64,000 nucleotides of DNA from the NCBI RefSeq assembly GCF_034006665.1, contig NZ_JAVESI010000007.1:30557-94556 (forward strand). Reading direction: 5' to 3'. This DNA comes from Trichloromonas sp034006665 (GTDB lineage: Bacteria; Desulfobacterota; Desulfuromonadia; Desulfuromonadales; Trichloromonadaceae). How positions within the stretch are numbered: position 1 is the stretch's first letter; each line of letters starts with the position of its first letter. Position numbers and translations under genes: made by a program. A model generated the notes under the pieces. It did not search any database. It saw only the letters and a program-made list of their open reading frames with translations, and was not told the origin of the DNA. Positions 27,162 through 35,829 of the stretch are shown here, one piece after another.

Positions 27162-27190
27162 TTGCTTTTTGCCTGACGATCAGCTAAGTT
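27162..27190 (+). promoter_or_regulatory. Putative promoter for pheA
   Basis: TTGCTT (27162-27167), 17-bp spacer, TAAGTT (27185-27190), 39 bp before the pheA ATG. Moderate match; no leader peptide or attenuator was seen. Confidence 0.4.
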
Positions 27191-27228
27191 TTTCGTCCAT
27201 TTACTCTTCGGGAAAGGACCTAACGGGC

Positions 27229-28302
27229 ATGACGGCCGACAATCTCTCCGAATTGCGTCAGGCGATTGACGATATCGATGACCGGATTCTCGATCTGCTC
27301 AACCGGCGGGCCTCCGTGGTCATCGAGGTGGGCAAGGCCAAGGCCGGCCAGAGCAAGGATTTCTACGTCCCCAGCCGGGAGCGGGCGATCTACGAACGGC
27401 TGACCGCCGCCAATCCCGGCCCCTTTCCTTCCGAAGCCATCCGCAAGGTCTTCCGCGAGATCATCTCCGCATCTCTCTCCCTTGAGCAGCCGATGAAGGT
27501 CGCCTTTCTCGGACCCCAGGGGACTTTCACCCATGCCGCCGCCATGCAGCAGTTCGGTTTTTCCGCCCAGCTCATGCCGCAGAAGAGCATCCCGGCGATC
27601 TTCGAGGAGGTGGCTCGGGGGCGGGCGCCCTATGGGGTGGTACCGGTGGAGAACTCCACCGAGGGGGTGGTTTCCCATACCCTCGATATGTTCATGGAGT
27701 CGGATCTGAAGATCAATGCCGAGATCATGCTCGGCATCTCCCATTTCCTCATGTCCCGTAGCGGACGCATGACCGACATCAAGAAGGTCGTTTCCCATCC
27801 CCAGCCCCTGGCTCAATGTCGCAAGTGGCTGGAGGAAAACCTGCCTCACGTGCCCTTGGTCGATGTCGGCAGCACGGCCCTGGCGGCGCAGATGGCGCTG
27901 GAAGATGAAAGCTTCGGCGCCATTGCCAGTGAAATGGCGGCGACCCTTTACGGCTTGCAGGTGGTGAAGGAACGCATCGAGGATAATCCCAACAACTTCA
28001 CCCGCTTTCTGGTGATTGGCCGGAACACCCCGGAACGCAGCGGCCGGGACAAGACCTCGCTGATGTTCAGCATCAAAGACCAGCCGGGGATTCTCTACCG
28101 GATGCTGGAACCTTTCAGCAAACGGGAGATCAATCTCTCCAAGATCGAGAGCCGGCCGATGAAGAAGAAGGCCTGGGAATACATCTTCTTTCTCGATCTC
28201 GAAGGGCACATCGACGACGAGCCGATCAGGGCTGCCGTTAACGAGCTCAAGGATTATTGCCAATTTCTCAAGGTGCTCGGTTCCTATCCTCGCGCCCGCT
28301 GA
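27229..28302 (+). CDS. pheA: Bifunctional chorismate mutase / prephenate dehydratase
   Basis: 357 aa. An AroQ-type chorismate mutase domain (about 1-85: LRQAIDDIDDRILDLLNRRASVV) is fused to prephenate dehydratase (about 90-270: AFLGPQGTFTHAAA, GVVPVENSTEGVV, FTRFLVIG) and a C-terminal ACT domain (about 280-355: SLMFSIKDQPGILYRML, with KIESRP for phenylalanine feedback). It converts chorismate to phenylpyruvate. The start at 27229 has AAAGGA upstream; an upstream in-frame start would add 20 non-homologous residues. tyrA, aroA and cmk follow. Confidence 0.96.
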   Translation: MTADNLSELRQAIDDIDDRILDLLNRRASVVIEVGKAKAGQSKDFYVPSRERAIYERLTAANPGPFPSEAIRKVFREIISASLSLEQPMKVAFLGPQGTFTHAAAMQQFGFSAQLMPQKSIPAIFEEVARGRAPYGVVPVENSTEGVVSHTLDMFMESDLKINAEIMLGISHFLMSRSGRMTDIKKVVSHPQPLAQCRKWLEENLPHVPLVDVGSTALAAQMALEDESFGAIASEMAATLYGLQVVKERIEDNPNNFTRFLVIGRNTPERSGRDKTSLMFSIKDQPGILYRMLEPFSKREINLSKIESRPMKKKAWEYIFFLDLEGHIDDEPIRAAVNELKDYCQFLKVLGSYPRAR

Positions 28303-28335
28303 ATTCCGGACTTTGGACAAACGGACGGATTGCCG

Positions 28336-29205
28336 ATGAATAATTGTTTGGTGCCGCGTCTGGCGGTGATTGGAGTCGGGCTGATCGGTGGCTCTCTGGC
28401 CTTGGCCCTCAAGGCGGCCGGAGCCGTCAGGGAGGTGGTCGGCATCGGTCGCGGCCGGGTCAATCTGGACAAGGCTCTGGAACTGGGGGTGATTGATCGC
28501 GCTACCCAGGATATCGCCGCAGGGGTGCGCGATGCCGATCTGGTCTTTCTCGCCACCCCGGTGCTCAGCCTGACCGATGTCGCGGCAAGCGCCGCGGCGC
28601 ACATGAAGCCGGGGGCGATCCTCACCGACGGCGGCAGCGTCAAGGCCTGGGTGGCGCGGGCCATCGAACCGCTGCTGCCCGAGGGTGTCCACTTCGTTGC
28701 CGGCCATCCCATCGCCGGTACCGAGAAGAGCGGGGCCGAGGCCGCTTTCGCCACACTCTTCCAGGGCCGGCGCTGCATCCTCACGCCCACGGCCCATACC
28801 GATGTCGGCGCTCTCGATCTGGTGCGCCGGGTCTGGGAGGTGGCCGGCAGCGAGGTCGTGCTGATGGATGTGGAAAAGCACGACCGCATTCTCGCCGCCA
28901 TCAGTCATCTGCCGCATATGGTCGCCTACTCCCTGGTCAACGCCGTCGGTTCCTATGACCGCTACGAGGAGAATATCCTCGAATATTCCGCCGGCGGCTT
29001 TCGCGACTTTACCCGCATCGCCTCCTCCGATCCGACCATGTGGCGGGATATCGCCCTGACCAATCGCGACGCCCTGCTGGAAATGATGGAGCGCTGCGAA
29101 GCCTTTTTCTCCGAACTGAAAGAGGATGTTCGCAGGGGGGAGACGGACAAGCTCTACGAATTTTTCCTGCGCTCGAAGGAGCTGCGGGATGCCATCGTTA
29201 AATGA
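28336..29205 (+). CDS. tyrA: Prephenate dehydrogenase
   Basis: 289 aa. N-terminal Rossmann domain with GVGLIGGSLALAL, then VFLATPVLSL, DGGSVKAWV, and HFVAGHPIAGTEKSG containing the catalytic histidine region, followed by a helical dimerisation domain (SHLPHMVAYSLVNAVG). It oxidises prephenate to 4-hydroxyphenylpyruvate for tyrosine. No ACT domain is fused. ATG at 28336 is preferred over a TTG 6 bp earlier. The 3' end abuts aroA. Confidence 0.95.
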   Translation: MNNCLVPRLAVIGVGLIGGSLALALKAAGAVREVVGIGRGRVNLDKALELGVIDRATQDIAAGVRDADLVFLATPVLSLTDVAASAAAHMKPGAILTDGGSVKAWVARAIEPLLPEGVHFVAGHPIAGTEKSGAEAAFATLFQGRRCILTPTAHTDVGALDLVRRVWEVAGSEVVLMDVEKHDRILAAISHLPHMVAYSLVNAVGSYDRYEENILEYSAGGFRDFTRIASSDPTMWRDIALTNRDALLEMMERCEAFFSELKEDVRRGETDKLYEFFLRSKELRDAIVK

Positions 29206-29219
29206 CGGAGAGCACCCTC

Positions 29220-30512
29220 ATGAACGAAACCCGAACCGTTGTCCCGGCGAGATCATTGCATGGGGAGATCACCGTTCCCGGCGACAAATCCATTTCCCAC
29301 CGTTCCATCATGCTCGGCTCCTTGGCCCAGGGCACGACCCGTGTGCACGGGTTTCTTCATGGCGAGGACAATCACGCTACCCTCAAGGCCTTCCGCGCCA
29401 TGGGCGTGACGATCGAAGAACTTGCCGACGGTGATCTACGCATCGAAGGGAAAGGGCTGCACGGCCTCACCGAGCCGGGCGACGTGATCGACTGCGGCAA
29501 CTCGGGGACGACCATCCGCCTGATGACCGGCCTGCTTGCAGGCCAGACCTTCTTTTCGGTGCTGACCGGCGACCGCTATCTGCGCAAGAGGCCGATGAAG
29601 CGGGTGCTGAATCCTCTGTCCACCATGGGCGCGCAAATCTGGGGGCGAGGCGGCGGCGATCTGGCACCGCTGGCCATCCTCGGCGGGCCGCTCAAGGGGA
29701 CGGAATACAACTCGCCCATTTCCAGCGCCCAAGTCAAATCGGCCCTGCTGCTGGCTGGGCTCTACGCCGACGGCCCGACCACGGTGCGGGAACCGCACCT
29801 CTCCCGGGATCACAGCGAACGGATGCTGCGCTATTTCGGCGCCGATGTGCGTCCCTTCGCCGGGGGCGTCACCGTTTTCCCCCAGCCGAAATTGGAAGGG
29901 CGCGAGGTTTGCGTTCCCGGCGATATCTCCTCGGCGGCTTTCTTTATGGTCGCGGCGCTCATTGTCCCTGGCGCCGAATTGTTGATCCGCAACGTCGGGG
30001 TCAACCCGACCCGTAGCGGGGTTATCGACATTCTGCAGGCCATGGGCGGTTCTATTGAACTGCTCAATTCCCGCGAGCTTTCCGGCGAGCCGGTGGCCGA
30101 TCTGCTGGTGCACGGCAGTCGCCTCAAAGGGATCGAGATCGGCGGCGCCGTGGTTCCCCGCGCCATCGACGAGTTTCCGGTGATCAGCGTCGCCGCCTGT
30201 TTCGCCGAAGGAACCACCACCATCCGCGATGCGAAAGAGCTGCGGGTCAAGGAGACCGACCGCATTGCCGCCATGGTCGAAGAGCTGACCACGCTTGGCG
30301 GCCGGGTCGAAGCCTGCGAGGACGGCATGGTCATCGGCGGGGTCGAAAGTCTGACCGGCGGTACGGTGAAGTCCCACGGCGACCATCGCATCGCTATGAG
30401 CTTGGCCATTGCCGCTCTGCGTGCCCGCAACGAGGTGACCATCGTGGATACGGCCTGCACGGCGACCTCGTTCCCCGATTTCTGGCCGTTGCTCGCGGCG
30501 ATTCGTGTCTGA
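29220..30512 (+). CDS. aroA: 3-phosphoshikimate 1-carboxyvinyltransferase (EPSP synthase)
   Basis: 430 aa from ATG 29220 (GGAG 9 bp upstream); ATG 29202 overlaps the tyrA stop as ATGA and would add six residues. Hallmarks are VPGDKSISHRSIMLGSLAQG, DCGNSGTTIRLMTGLLAGQ, SSAQVKSALLLAGLYA, and the catalytic region around AIDEFPVISVAACFAEG and ELRVKETDRIA. It joins phosphoenolpyruvate to shikimate-3-phosphate in the shikimate pathway. The stop overlaps the sequence before cmk, within one tight operon. Confidence 0.97.
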   Translation: MNETRTVVPARSLHGEITVPGDKSISHRSIMLGSLAQGTTRVHGFLHGEDNHATLKAFRAMGVTIEELADGDLRIEGKGLHGLTEPGDVIDCGNSGTTIRLMTGLLAGQTFFSVLTGDRYLRKRPMKRVLNPLSTMGAQIWGRGGGDLAPLAILGGPLKGTEYNSPISSAQVKSALLLAGLYADGPTTVREPHLSRDHSERMLRYFGADVRPFAGGVTVFPQPKLEGREVCVPGDISSAAFFMVAALIVPGAELLIRNVGVNPTRSGVIDILQAMGGSIELLNSRELSGEPVADLLVHGSRLKGIEIGGAVVPRAIDEFPVISVAACFAEGTTTIRDAKELRVKETDRIAAMVEELTTLGGRVEACEDGMVIGGVESLTGGTVKSHGDHRIAMSLAIAALRARNEVTIVDTACTATSFPDFWPLLAAIRV

Positions 30513-30534
30513 TTCCGTCTTTTGGGAGGGTGGA

Positions 30535-31233
30535 TTGCAACCTGAACTGATCATCGCCATCGACGGGCCCTCCGGGGCCGGAAAGAGTACCCTGAGCAAA
30601 CTGCTGGCCCGTGAACTGGGCTATGTCAATATCGATACCGGGGCCATGTACCGGAGCGTGGCCCTGGCGGCGAAGCGTCGCGGGATCGACCCCATCGATG
30701 AAAAGGCCCTTGCCGGGCTGGTTCGCTCCGTGAGGATCCAATTTCTGCGCGCGTCGGAAGGGGAGCGGGTTCTGCTTGACGGCGAGGATGTTTCCGGGGT
30801 TATCCGCACGCCCGAGGTCAGTCTGCTGACTTCCCGGGTTTCCGCCTGCGCCGGCGTTCGCCGGGCCATGGTCGATTTGCAGCGGGAGTTGGGGACGCGT
30901 GGTGGAGTCGTGCTTGAAGGGCGGGATATCGGCACCGTGGTCTTTCCCCGGGCCGACGTCAAGTTCTTCCTCAGTGCTTCGGCCACGGAACGGGGGCGGC
31001 GGCGCTATGAGGAATTGCGCGCCAAGGGGTTGATGGTTGAGTTGGAGCAGACCATCGCCGACGTCGAGGCGCGGGACGCGGCGGACAGTGCCCGGGAATG
31101 CGCCCCCCTGGTTCAGGCCGAGGATGCCCTGGTCATTGACTCCACGGCCCTGAGCATCGAGGAGGTTCTCCAGGCCATGCTCAGGGAAGTGCGGCGGAAA
31201 AAAGAATCTTCCCATCCGGAGAGCGCGGCGTGA
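30535..31233 (+). CDS. cmk: Cytidylate kinase
   Basis: 232 aa starting at TTG 30535, directly behind GGGAGG; a GTG at 30505 overlaps aroA but has no site. The P-loop is IAIDGPSGAGKSTLSK. NIDTGAMYRSVAL, the CMP-binding insert, GRDIGTVVFPRADVKFFL and the RRYEELRAKG lid follow the family pattern. It phosphorylates CMP/dCMP. The stop overlaps the ispH GTG by 4 bp. Confidence 0.96.
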   Translation: MQPELIIAIDGPSGAGKSTLSKLLARELGYVNIDTGAMYRSVALAAKRRGIDPIDEKALAGLVRSVRIQFLRASEGERVLLDGEDVSGVIRTPEVSLLTSRVSACAGVRRAMVDLQRELGTRGGVVLEGRDIGTVVFPRADVKFFLSASATERGRRRYEELRAKGLMVELEQTIADVEARDAADSARECAPLVQAEDALVIDSTALSIEEVLQAMLREVRRKKESSHPESAA

Positions 31234-32075
31234 AGATTGTTCTTGGAGAGAGCGCCGGTTTTTGTTTCGGGGTCAAGCGCGCTACCCGCATGGCCTTCGC
31301 CGCTACCGAGGAGCATCAGGGGGAACGCATCTGCTCCCTGGGGCCGATCATCCATTCGCCGCAGCTGGTCAAGCGCCTGGAAGAACAGGGGGTCGAGGTG
31401 GTCAGGCGGGTTGCGGACATCTCGGGCGGGGTGGTGATCATCCGCTCCCACGGTGTGACCGCCGAAGAGATGGAGGAGATTGAAGACCGCCGTCTGGCGG
31501 TGGTCGACGCCACCTGCCCTTTTGTAAAAAAAGCTCAGGAATACGCAGGGTTGCTTAGCGATCAGGGCTATGCCCTGGTGCTGGTGGGGGAGCGGGAGCA
31601 TCCTGAGGTGCGGGGAATCGTCTCCTACGCCCGCGATGGCGAGGTCTATGTGGTCTCCGGACGGCGCGAGGCGGAGGAGGTGCCGGCCCGTAAACGGATC
31701 GGCGTGGTTGCCCAGACCACTCAGTCCTACGCTAATCTGCGCGAAGTTATCGATGTCTGCCTCGGCAAGAGCCAGGAGTTGCGAGTCTACAATACCATCT
31801 GCGACGCGACTTCGGTTCGCCAGAACGAAGCGCGGGCCATCGCCGGACAGGTTGACTTGATGCTGGTCATCGGCGGCTTCAATAGCGCCAACACCACTCG
31901 CCTGGCGCAGATCTGCCGGGAACTCCAGCCCAATACCCATCATATCGAGACCGCCGATGAGATCGCGCCCGAGTGGTTTGCCGGTGTGTCTTCCGTGGGG
32001 ATTACCGCCGGCGCTTCGACGCCGCAATGGATCATCGACGAGGTGGTGGAAAAAGCTTCCGCGGCGGGCCACTAA
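31230..32075 (+). CDS. ispH: 4-hydroxy-3-methylbut-2-enyl diphosphate reductase
   Basis: 281 aa, GTG start overlapping the cmk stop. It performs the last step of the methylerythritol phosphate isoprenoid pathway, using an iron-sulfur cluster. The three cluster cysteines are visible: C12 in ESAGFCFGVKRA, one in VVDATCPFVKKA, and one in YNTICDATSVRQ. RSHGV, AQTTQS and GASTPQWIIDEV complete the family signature. rpsA follows as in related genomes. Confidence 0.97.
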   Translation: MKIVLGESAGFCFGVKRATRMAFAATEEHQGERICSLGPIIHSPQLVKRLEEQGVEVVRRVADISGGVVIIRSHGVTAEEMEEIEDRRLAVVDATCPFVKKAQEYAGLLSDQGYALVLVGEREHPEVRGIVSYARDGEVYVVSGRREAEEVPARKRIGVVAQTTQSYANLREVIDVCLGKSQELRVYNTICDATSVRQNEARAIAGQVDLMLVIGGFNSANTTRLAQICRELQPNTHHIETADEIAPEWFAGVSSVGITAGASTPQWIIDEVVEKASAAGH

Positions 32076-32092
32076 AAAAACGATAAAAGGGT

Positions 32093-32121
32093 TTGTTTTT
32101 TAAGAAACTTTATGTTATGGT
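32093..32121 (+). promoter_or_regulatory. Putative promoter for rpsA
   Basis: TTGTTT (32093-32098), 17-bp spacer, TATGGT (32116-32121), inside a short AT-rich gap after ispH and 72 bp before the rpsA start. Confidence 0.55.
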
Positions 32122-32128
32122 CCGCTCC

Positions 32129-32163
32129 CATGGCCAGGCGCCATGACTGTCGTCGGACGACAG
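32129..32163 (+). other. Two tandem hairpins in the rpsA leader
   Basis: Stem 1 pairs 32129-32134 with 32140-32145 (CATGGC/GCCATG). Stem 2 pairs 32147-32153 with 32157-32163 (CTGTCGT/ACGACAG). Both lie between the putative promoter and the AGGGGGT ribosome-binding site. In E. coli S1 represses its own translation through leader hairpins, so a similar role is conceivable here; this is inference. Confidence 0.4.
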
Positions 32164-32192
32164 GAAAATCGCTAGGGGGTAACAAATCTCAC

Positions 32193-33917
32193 ATGGTGGA
32201 CAACACGGAAACGAACAAAGAAGATTTCATGGACGACGATTTCGAAGGGAGTTTCGAGGATCTCTTCGAGAACAGCCTCAAGGAACTGAAGGCCGGTAAT
32301 GTCGTGGTCGGAACGGTGGTGCAGGTCAATCCCGATTCGGTGGTCGTCGATGTCGGCGGCAAATCGGAAGGGCTGATCCCTATCAACGAGTTTCTTAATG
32401 AGCAGGGGCAGGTCAAGACCGATATCAAGGTCGGTGACCAGTTCGATGTGCTCATCGAGCGCACCGAAAACGAAAACGGTCTGATCAGCCTTTCCAAGGA
32501 GAAGGCCGATCGCCAGAAGATCTGGAATGCGCTGGAAGAGGGCGCGGTGGTCGATGGGCGTATCCTCTCCCGGATCAAGGGCGGCCTTTCCGTTGATATC
32601 GGCGTCAATGCCTTTCTACCGGGATCCCAGGTCGATCTGCGTCCGGTGCGCAATCTCGACAAGATGCTCGGTGAAACCTACAGCTTCAAGATCATCAAGC
32701 TCAACAAGCGCCGCGGAAATATCGTTCTTTCCCGTCGCGTGCTTCTCGAAGAAGAGCGCGAGAGCCTGCGTGGCGACACCCTGAAGACCCTCGAAGAGGG
32801 CCAGGTGGTCGAAGGAACGGTCAAAAATCTGACCGATTATGGTGCGTTCATCGATCTCGGCGGCATCGACGGCCTGCTTCATATTACCGATATGTCCTGG
32901 GGTCGCGTTTCCCATCCGTCGGATATTCTCAATGTTGGCGACAAGATCAACGTCAAGGTTCTCAAGTTCGATCGTGACAAGGAGCGCGTCTCCCTTGGGC
33001 TCAAGCAGATTGCTCCCGATCCCTGGCTCGATGTCGAGGCCAAGTTCCCGGTCGGCAAGAAGGTTTCTGGCAAGGTCGTCAGCCTCACCGATTACGGGGC
33101 TTTCGTCGAACTGGAAGAGGGTGTCGAAGGTCTGATCCATGTGTCGGAGATGAGCTGGACCAAACGAATCAAACACCCCAACAAGGTTCTCAGCATCGGT
33201 GATGAGGTCGAATCGGTGGTCCTTGCGCTCGATATCTCCAATCGGCGGATCTCCCTCGGCCTCAAGCAGGTTGAGCCGAACCCCTGGGAAGTGGTCGGCG
33301 AGAAGTTCCCGATCGGCACAATCATCGAAGGTCAGGTCAAGAACATCACCGATTTCGGTATCTTCGTCGGTGTCGACGAGGGGATCGACGGTTTGGTGCA
33401 TATTTCCGACCTCTCCTGGACCAAACGGGTCAAGCACCCTTCCGAAATTTACAAAAAGGGAGATCTGGTCCGCGCGGTGGTGCTAAATATCGACCGTGAA
33501 AACGAGCGATTCTCCCTCGGCGTTAAACAGCTGATGTCTGATCCCTGGGAGAGCATTCCCGTACGCTATGCTCCCGGCACGATCATTCGCGGCCAGGTGA
33601 CTTCGGTCACCGACTTCGGCATTTTCCTTGAGGTCGAAGAAGGGATCGAAGGGCTGATTCACGTTTCCGAAATCAGCAAGGAGAAGATCGATTCGCCGAA
33701 GAACTTTGCTAAAGTCGGCGAGGATCTTGAAGCGGTGGTGCTGCATGTCGACACCGTCGAGCGTAAAATCGCTCTCTCCATTAAGCATCTCGCGGATCAG
33801 AAGGAAAAGGCTGAAGTCGATGCCTTCCTCGGCGCACAGCGCAACGCCACCTCCAATTTCGGGGATCTGCTTCAGGGCGCCCTGCATAAAGCCGGTAGCG
33901 AAAAAGACGGGGAATAA
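32193..33917 (+). CDS. rpsA: 30S ribosomal protein S1
   Basis: 574 aa with six S1/OB-fold repeats, for example LKAGNVVVGTVVQVNPDSVVVDVG, then repeats ending near FLPGSQV, GLLHITDMSW, GLIHVSEMSW, GLVHISDLSW and GLIHVSEISK. S1 helps bind mRNA to the 30S subunit. The ATG at 32193 (MVDNTETNKED) follows AGGGGGT at a rather long 12-bp spacing; ATG 32229 is an alternative. It has its own promoter and leader and is followed by a terminator. Confidence 0.95.
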   Translation: MVDNTETNKEDFMDDDFEGSFEDLFENSLKELKAGNVVVGTVVQVNPDSVVVDVGGKSEGLIPINEFLNEQGQVKTDIKVGDQFDVLIERTENENGLISLSKEKADRQKIWNALEEGAVVDGRILSRIKGGLSVDIGVNAFLPGSQVDLRPVRNLDKMLGETYSFKIIKLNKRRGNIVLSRRVLLEEERESLRGDTLKTLEEGQVVEGTVKNLTDYGAFIDLGGIDGLLHITDMSWGRVSHPSDILNVGDKINVKVLKFDRDKERVSLGLKQIAPDPWLDVEAKFPVGKKVSGKVVSLTDYGAFVELEEGVEGLIHVSEMSWTKRIKHPNKVLSIGDEVESVVLALDISNRRISLGLKQVEPNPWEVVGEKFPIGTIIEGQVKNITDFGIFVGVDEGIDGLVHISDLSWTKRVKHPSEIYKKGDLVRAVVLNIDRENERFSLGVKQLMSDPWESIPVRYAPGTIIRGQVTSVTDFGIFLEVEEGIEGLIHVSEISKEKIDSPKNFAKVGEDLEAVVLHVDTVERKIALSIKHLADQKEKAEVDAFLGAQRNATSNFGDLLQGALHKAGSEKDGE

Positions 33918-33935
33918 TCTTTTCTGAGTCAGAAC

Positions 33936-33966
33936 AAACCCCCGCAGCAGTTGTTGCGGGGGTTTT
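33936..33966 (+). terminator. Rho-independent terminator after rpsA
   Basis: An 11-bp stem (33936-33946 with 33955-33965), 8-nt loop and a terminal T-tract, immediately after rpsA. sppA starts 19 bp later, so that gene probably depends on readthrough or its own promoter. Confidence 0.85.
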
Positions 33967-33984
33967 CTGTTCTTGGGTAGCGAT

Positions 33985-34872
33985 ATGAAAAAAAGACCGT
34001 TAATCATGGGTTTTGCGGTGATCGGCGCCCTTTTTGTCGGCTGCTGGCTCATGATCTATCTGCTCAGCGGTTGGCTCGGCTCCCGCCCCACTTTCGCCGT
34101 TGGCGCCAAGGTGGGAGTGATCGAGATCAGCGGCATCATTACCTCATCACGTCTGATCAATGAGCGGATTGTCCGTTTCAAGGAAGATGATTCGATCAAG
34201 GCGGTTGTGCTGCGGGTTGAATCGCCCGGTGGGGGCGTCGGCCCCTCCCAAGAGATTCACGCCGAGGTCAAGAAGTTGGCCAAGATCAAGCCGGTTGTGG
34301 TTTCCATGGGCGCGGTCGCAGCCTCGGGCGGCTACTATGTGGCCGCACCGGCAGCGAAGATCCTCGCCAACCCCGGAACCATTACCGGCAGTATCGGGGT
34401 CATTATGGAGTTCACCAATGTCCGTGAACTCCTTGATAAGATCGGTTTGAGCAATTCCGTGGTGAAGAGCGGTGAACACAAGGATATTGGTTCGCCGATT
34501 CGGCCCATGACCGAAGCGGAGCGGAAACTGATCCAGAAGATGATTGACGACGTGCACGGGCAGTTTGTCCAGGCCGTGGCCGAAGGGCGCCGGCTCGATC
34601 CGAAAAAGGTCGAGATCCTCGCCGATGGGCGTATTTATACCGGTGCCCAGGCACTGGCCGAAGGACTGGTTGACCGACTCGGTAATCTGCAAGACGCGGT
34701 GGATCTGGCGGCGGATCTGGCTGGCATTGATGAAAAGCCCCGCGTGGTTTATCCCCCGAAAGAAAAAGCGCCGTTTTTTGAGTATTTTGTTGAGGAAACG
34801 ATTACCCGGGTGCGGCAGGAAATTCATGAACAGTCATCCGGAAGCATGAAGTTTCTCTGGTCCGGCATTTAA
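33985..34872 (+). CDS. sppA: Signal peptide peptidase SppA
   Basis: 295 aa, short single-domain SppA (about half the length of E. coli SppA). It has an N-terminal signal-anchor helix (about 5-32), then the protease domain with VVLRVESPGGGVGPSQEI, the catalytic serine in AVAASGGYYVAAPA, and the lysine in VVKSGEHKDIGSP. It degrades cleaved signal peptides at the inner membrane. ATG 33985 is chosen over a TTG 12 bp earlier. ihfB follows after 16 bp. Confidence 0.94.
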   Translation: MKKRPLIMGFAVIGALFVGCWLMIYLLSGWLGSRPTFAVGAKVGVIEISGIITSSRLINERIVRFKEDDSIKAVVLRVESPGGGVGPSQEIHAEVKKLAKIKPVVVSMGAVAASGGYYVAAPAAKILANPGTITGSIGVIMEFTNVRELLDKIGLSNSVVKSGEHKDIGSPIRPMTEAERKLIQKMIDDVHGQFVQAVAEGRRLDPKKVEILADGRIYTGAQALAEGLVDRLGNLQDAVDLAADLAGIDEKPRVVYPPKEKAPFFEYFVEETITRVRQEIHEQSSGSMKFLWSGI

Positions 34873-34888
34873 ATAGGAGAGATCTTTT

Positions 34889-35167
34889 ATGACCAAAAGC
34901 GAGTTAATCGAGCGCTTGACCACGGTCAGTGGCACAGTCAACAAGAAAGAGGCCGAGTTGATCGTCAATACCATATTCGATAGTATCGGTGATGCCCTGG
35001 TTTCCGGTGACCGGGTCGAAATTCGAGGCTTTGGTTCCTTCACCGTCCGTGAGCGGGATGCCCGCGAGGCGAGAAATCCCAAAAGCGGTGAAATCGTTTG
35101 TATCCCTAATAAAAAGACCCCTTTTTTCAAAACGGGCAAGGAACTGCGCGAGCGGGTCAATCGTTAA
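34889..35167 (+). CDS. ihfB: Integration host factor beta-type DNA-binding protein
   Basis: 92 aa HU/IHF family. The opening MTKSELIERL, the beta-arm region RVEIRGFGSFTVRERDAREARNPKSGE and the FKTGKELRERVN end are typical of IHF beta subunits. It binds and sharply bends DNA. AGGAGA lies upstream of the ATG. No alpha subunit is in the window. The adjacency to rpsA-sppA supports IHF-beta over generic HU. Confidence 0.93.
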   Translation: MTKSELIERLTTVSGTVNKKEAELIVNTIFDSIGDALVSGDRVEIRGFGSFTVRERDAREARNPKSGEIVCIPNKKTPFFKTGKELRERVNR

Positions 35168-35192
35168 CCTTCATATCTTCCCGGATATTCAC

Positions 35193-35579
35193 ATGATTCA
35201 GTCGCAAACACACCAGCTTGTCTCCTCCGAGTGGGTCGGAGAACCTCTTGTTCTAACGCAAGGACGGGCAGAGGTCCGTTTGGTGGCCCGTCCGGAAATG
35301 GTCGCCGATGATCGGGGGCTTGTGCATGGCGGTTTCACTTTCGGTCTGGCCGATTATGCCGCCATGCTGGCGGTCAATGATCCCCATGTGGTTCTGGGCG
35401 CGGCGGAAGTCAAGTTTCTTGCCCCGGTAACGCTTGGCGAAACCATGCTGGCGAAGGCTGAGGTCATCGGCGAATCGGGGAAAAAGCGCCAGGTCAGGTG
35501 TACGGTCAGTACCGACCGTCCCGTTTTCGAAGGGAGTTTTACCTGCTTTGTCCTGCCGGGTCATGTTCTTGACTGTTGA
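35193..35579 (+). CDS. Hotdog-fold thioesterase-like protein
   Basis: 128 aa. The hotdog core is recognised from the GLVHGGFTFGLADYAAMLAV segment, where HGG precedes the hotdog helix with its acidic residue, and the strand VKFLAPVTLGETMLAKAEV. PaaI/4HBT-type enzymes hydrolyse acyl-CoA thioesters; the substrate is unknown. The ATG at 35193 is the first consistent with the fold, although its ribosome-binding site is weak. It is probably co-transcribed with ihfB. Confidence 0.8.
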   Translation: MIQSQTHQLVSSEWVGEPLVLTQGRAEVRLVARPEMVADDRGLVHGGFTFGLADYAAMLAVNDPHVVLGAAEVKFLAPVTLGETMLAKAEVIGESGKKRQVRCTVSTDRPVFEGSFTCFVLPGHVLDC

Positions 35580-35600
35580 CCTTGGTATCCGGCTTCTGAA

Positions 35601-35639
35601 GCAATGACGCCCCGTCCGAATTGGACGGGGCGTCATTGC
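35601..35639. terminator. Long hairpin after the thioesterase gene
   Basis: A perfect 17-bp stem (35601-35617 with 35623-35639) with a 5-nt loop, between the forward thioesterase gene and the reverse small frame. No long T-run, but stem strength and the convergent position suggest a shared terminator. Confidence 0.65.
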
Positions 35640-35673
35640 TCAACCTGGCGGCGTGACGGGGAAGGGACTCTAC

Positions 35674-35829
35674 TCAATGTTCCGTCTGTTCCCGGAATCG
35701 GGGGTGGGACACGGATACATCTTTCAGGATCGTCTTCAACCGTTGCTCGAGGGACTTGGGTTTTACGCCGGTTGACATGGTAAGTTCCGGGGTGGCGACA
35801 AGGTTTTGAAGTCTCGACCTGAGACCCAT
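35674..35829 (-). CDS. Small hypothetical protein (51 aa)
   Basis: ATG at 35827-35829 on the reverse strand has AGGAG at 7 bp, and the frame runs 51 codons to TGA. The product is basic and helix-prone: MGLRSRLQNLV at the start, then a KSLEQRLKTILKDV segment. No family is recognised. It points towards the strong hairpin at 35601-35639, which would end its transcript. It may be a genuine small gene; there is no homology evidence. Confidence 0.4.
   Translation of the reverse strand: MGLRSRLQNLVATPELTMSTGVKPKSLEQRLKTILKDVSVSHPRFREQTEH

Noticed and set aside
27220..28917. Reverse open frame of about 565 codons opposite pheA and tyrA
   Set aside because: Spans two conserved forward genes and lacks any recognisable domain.
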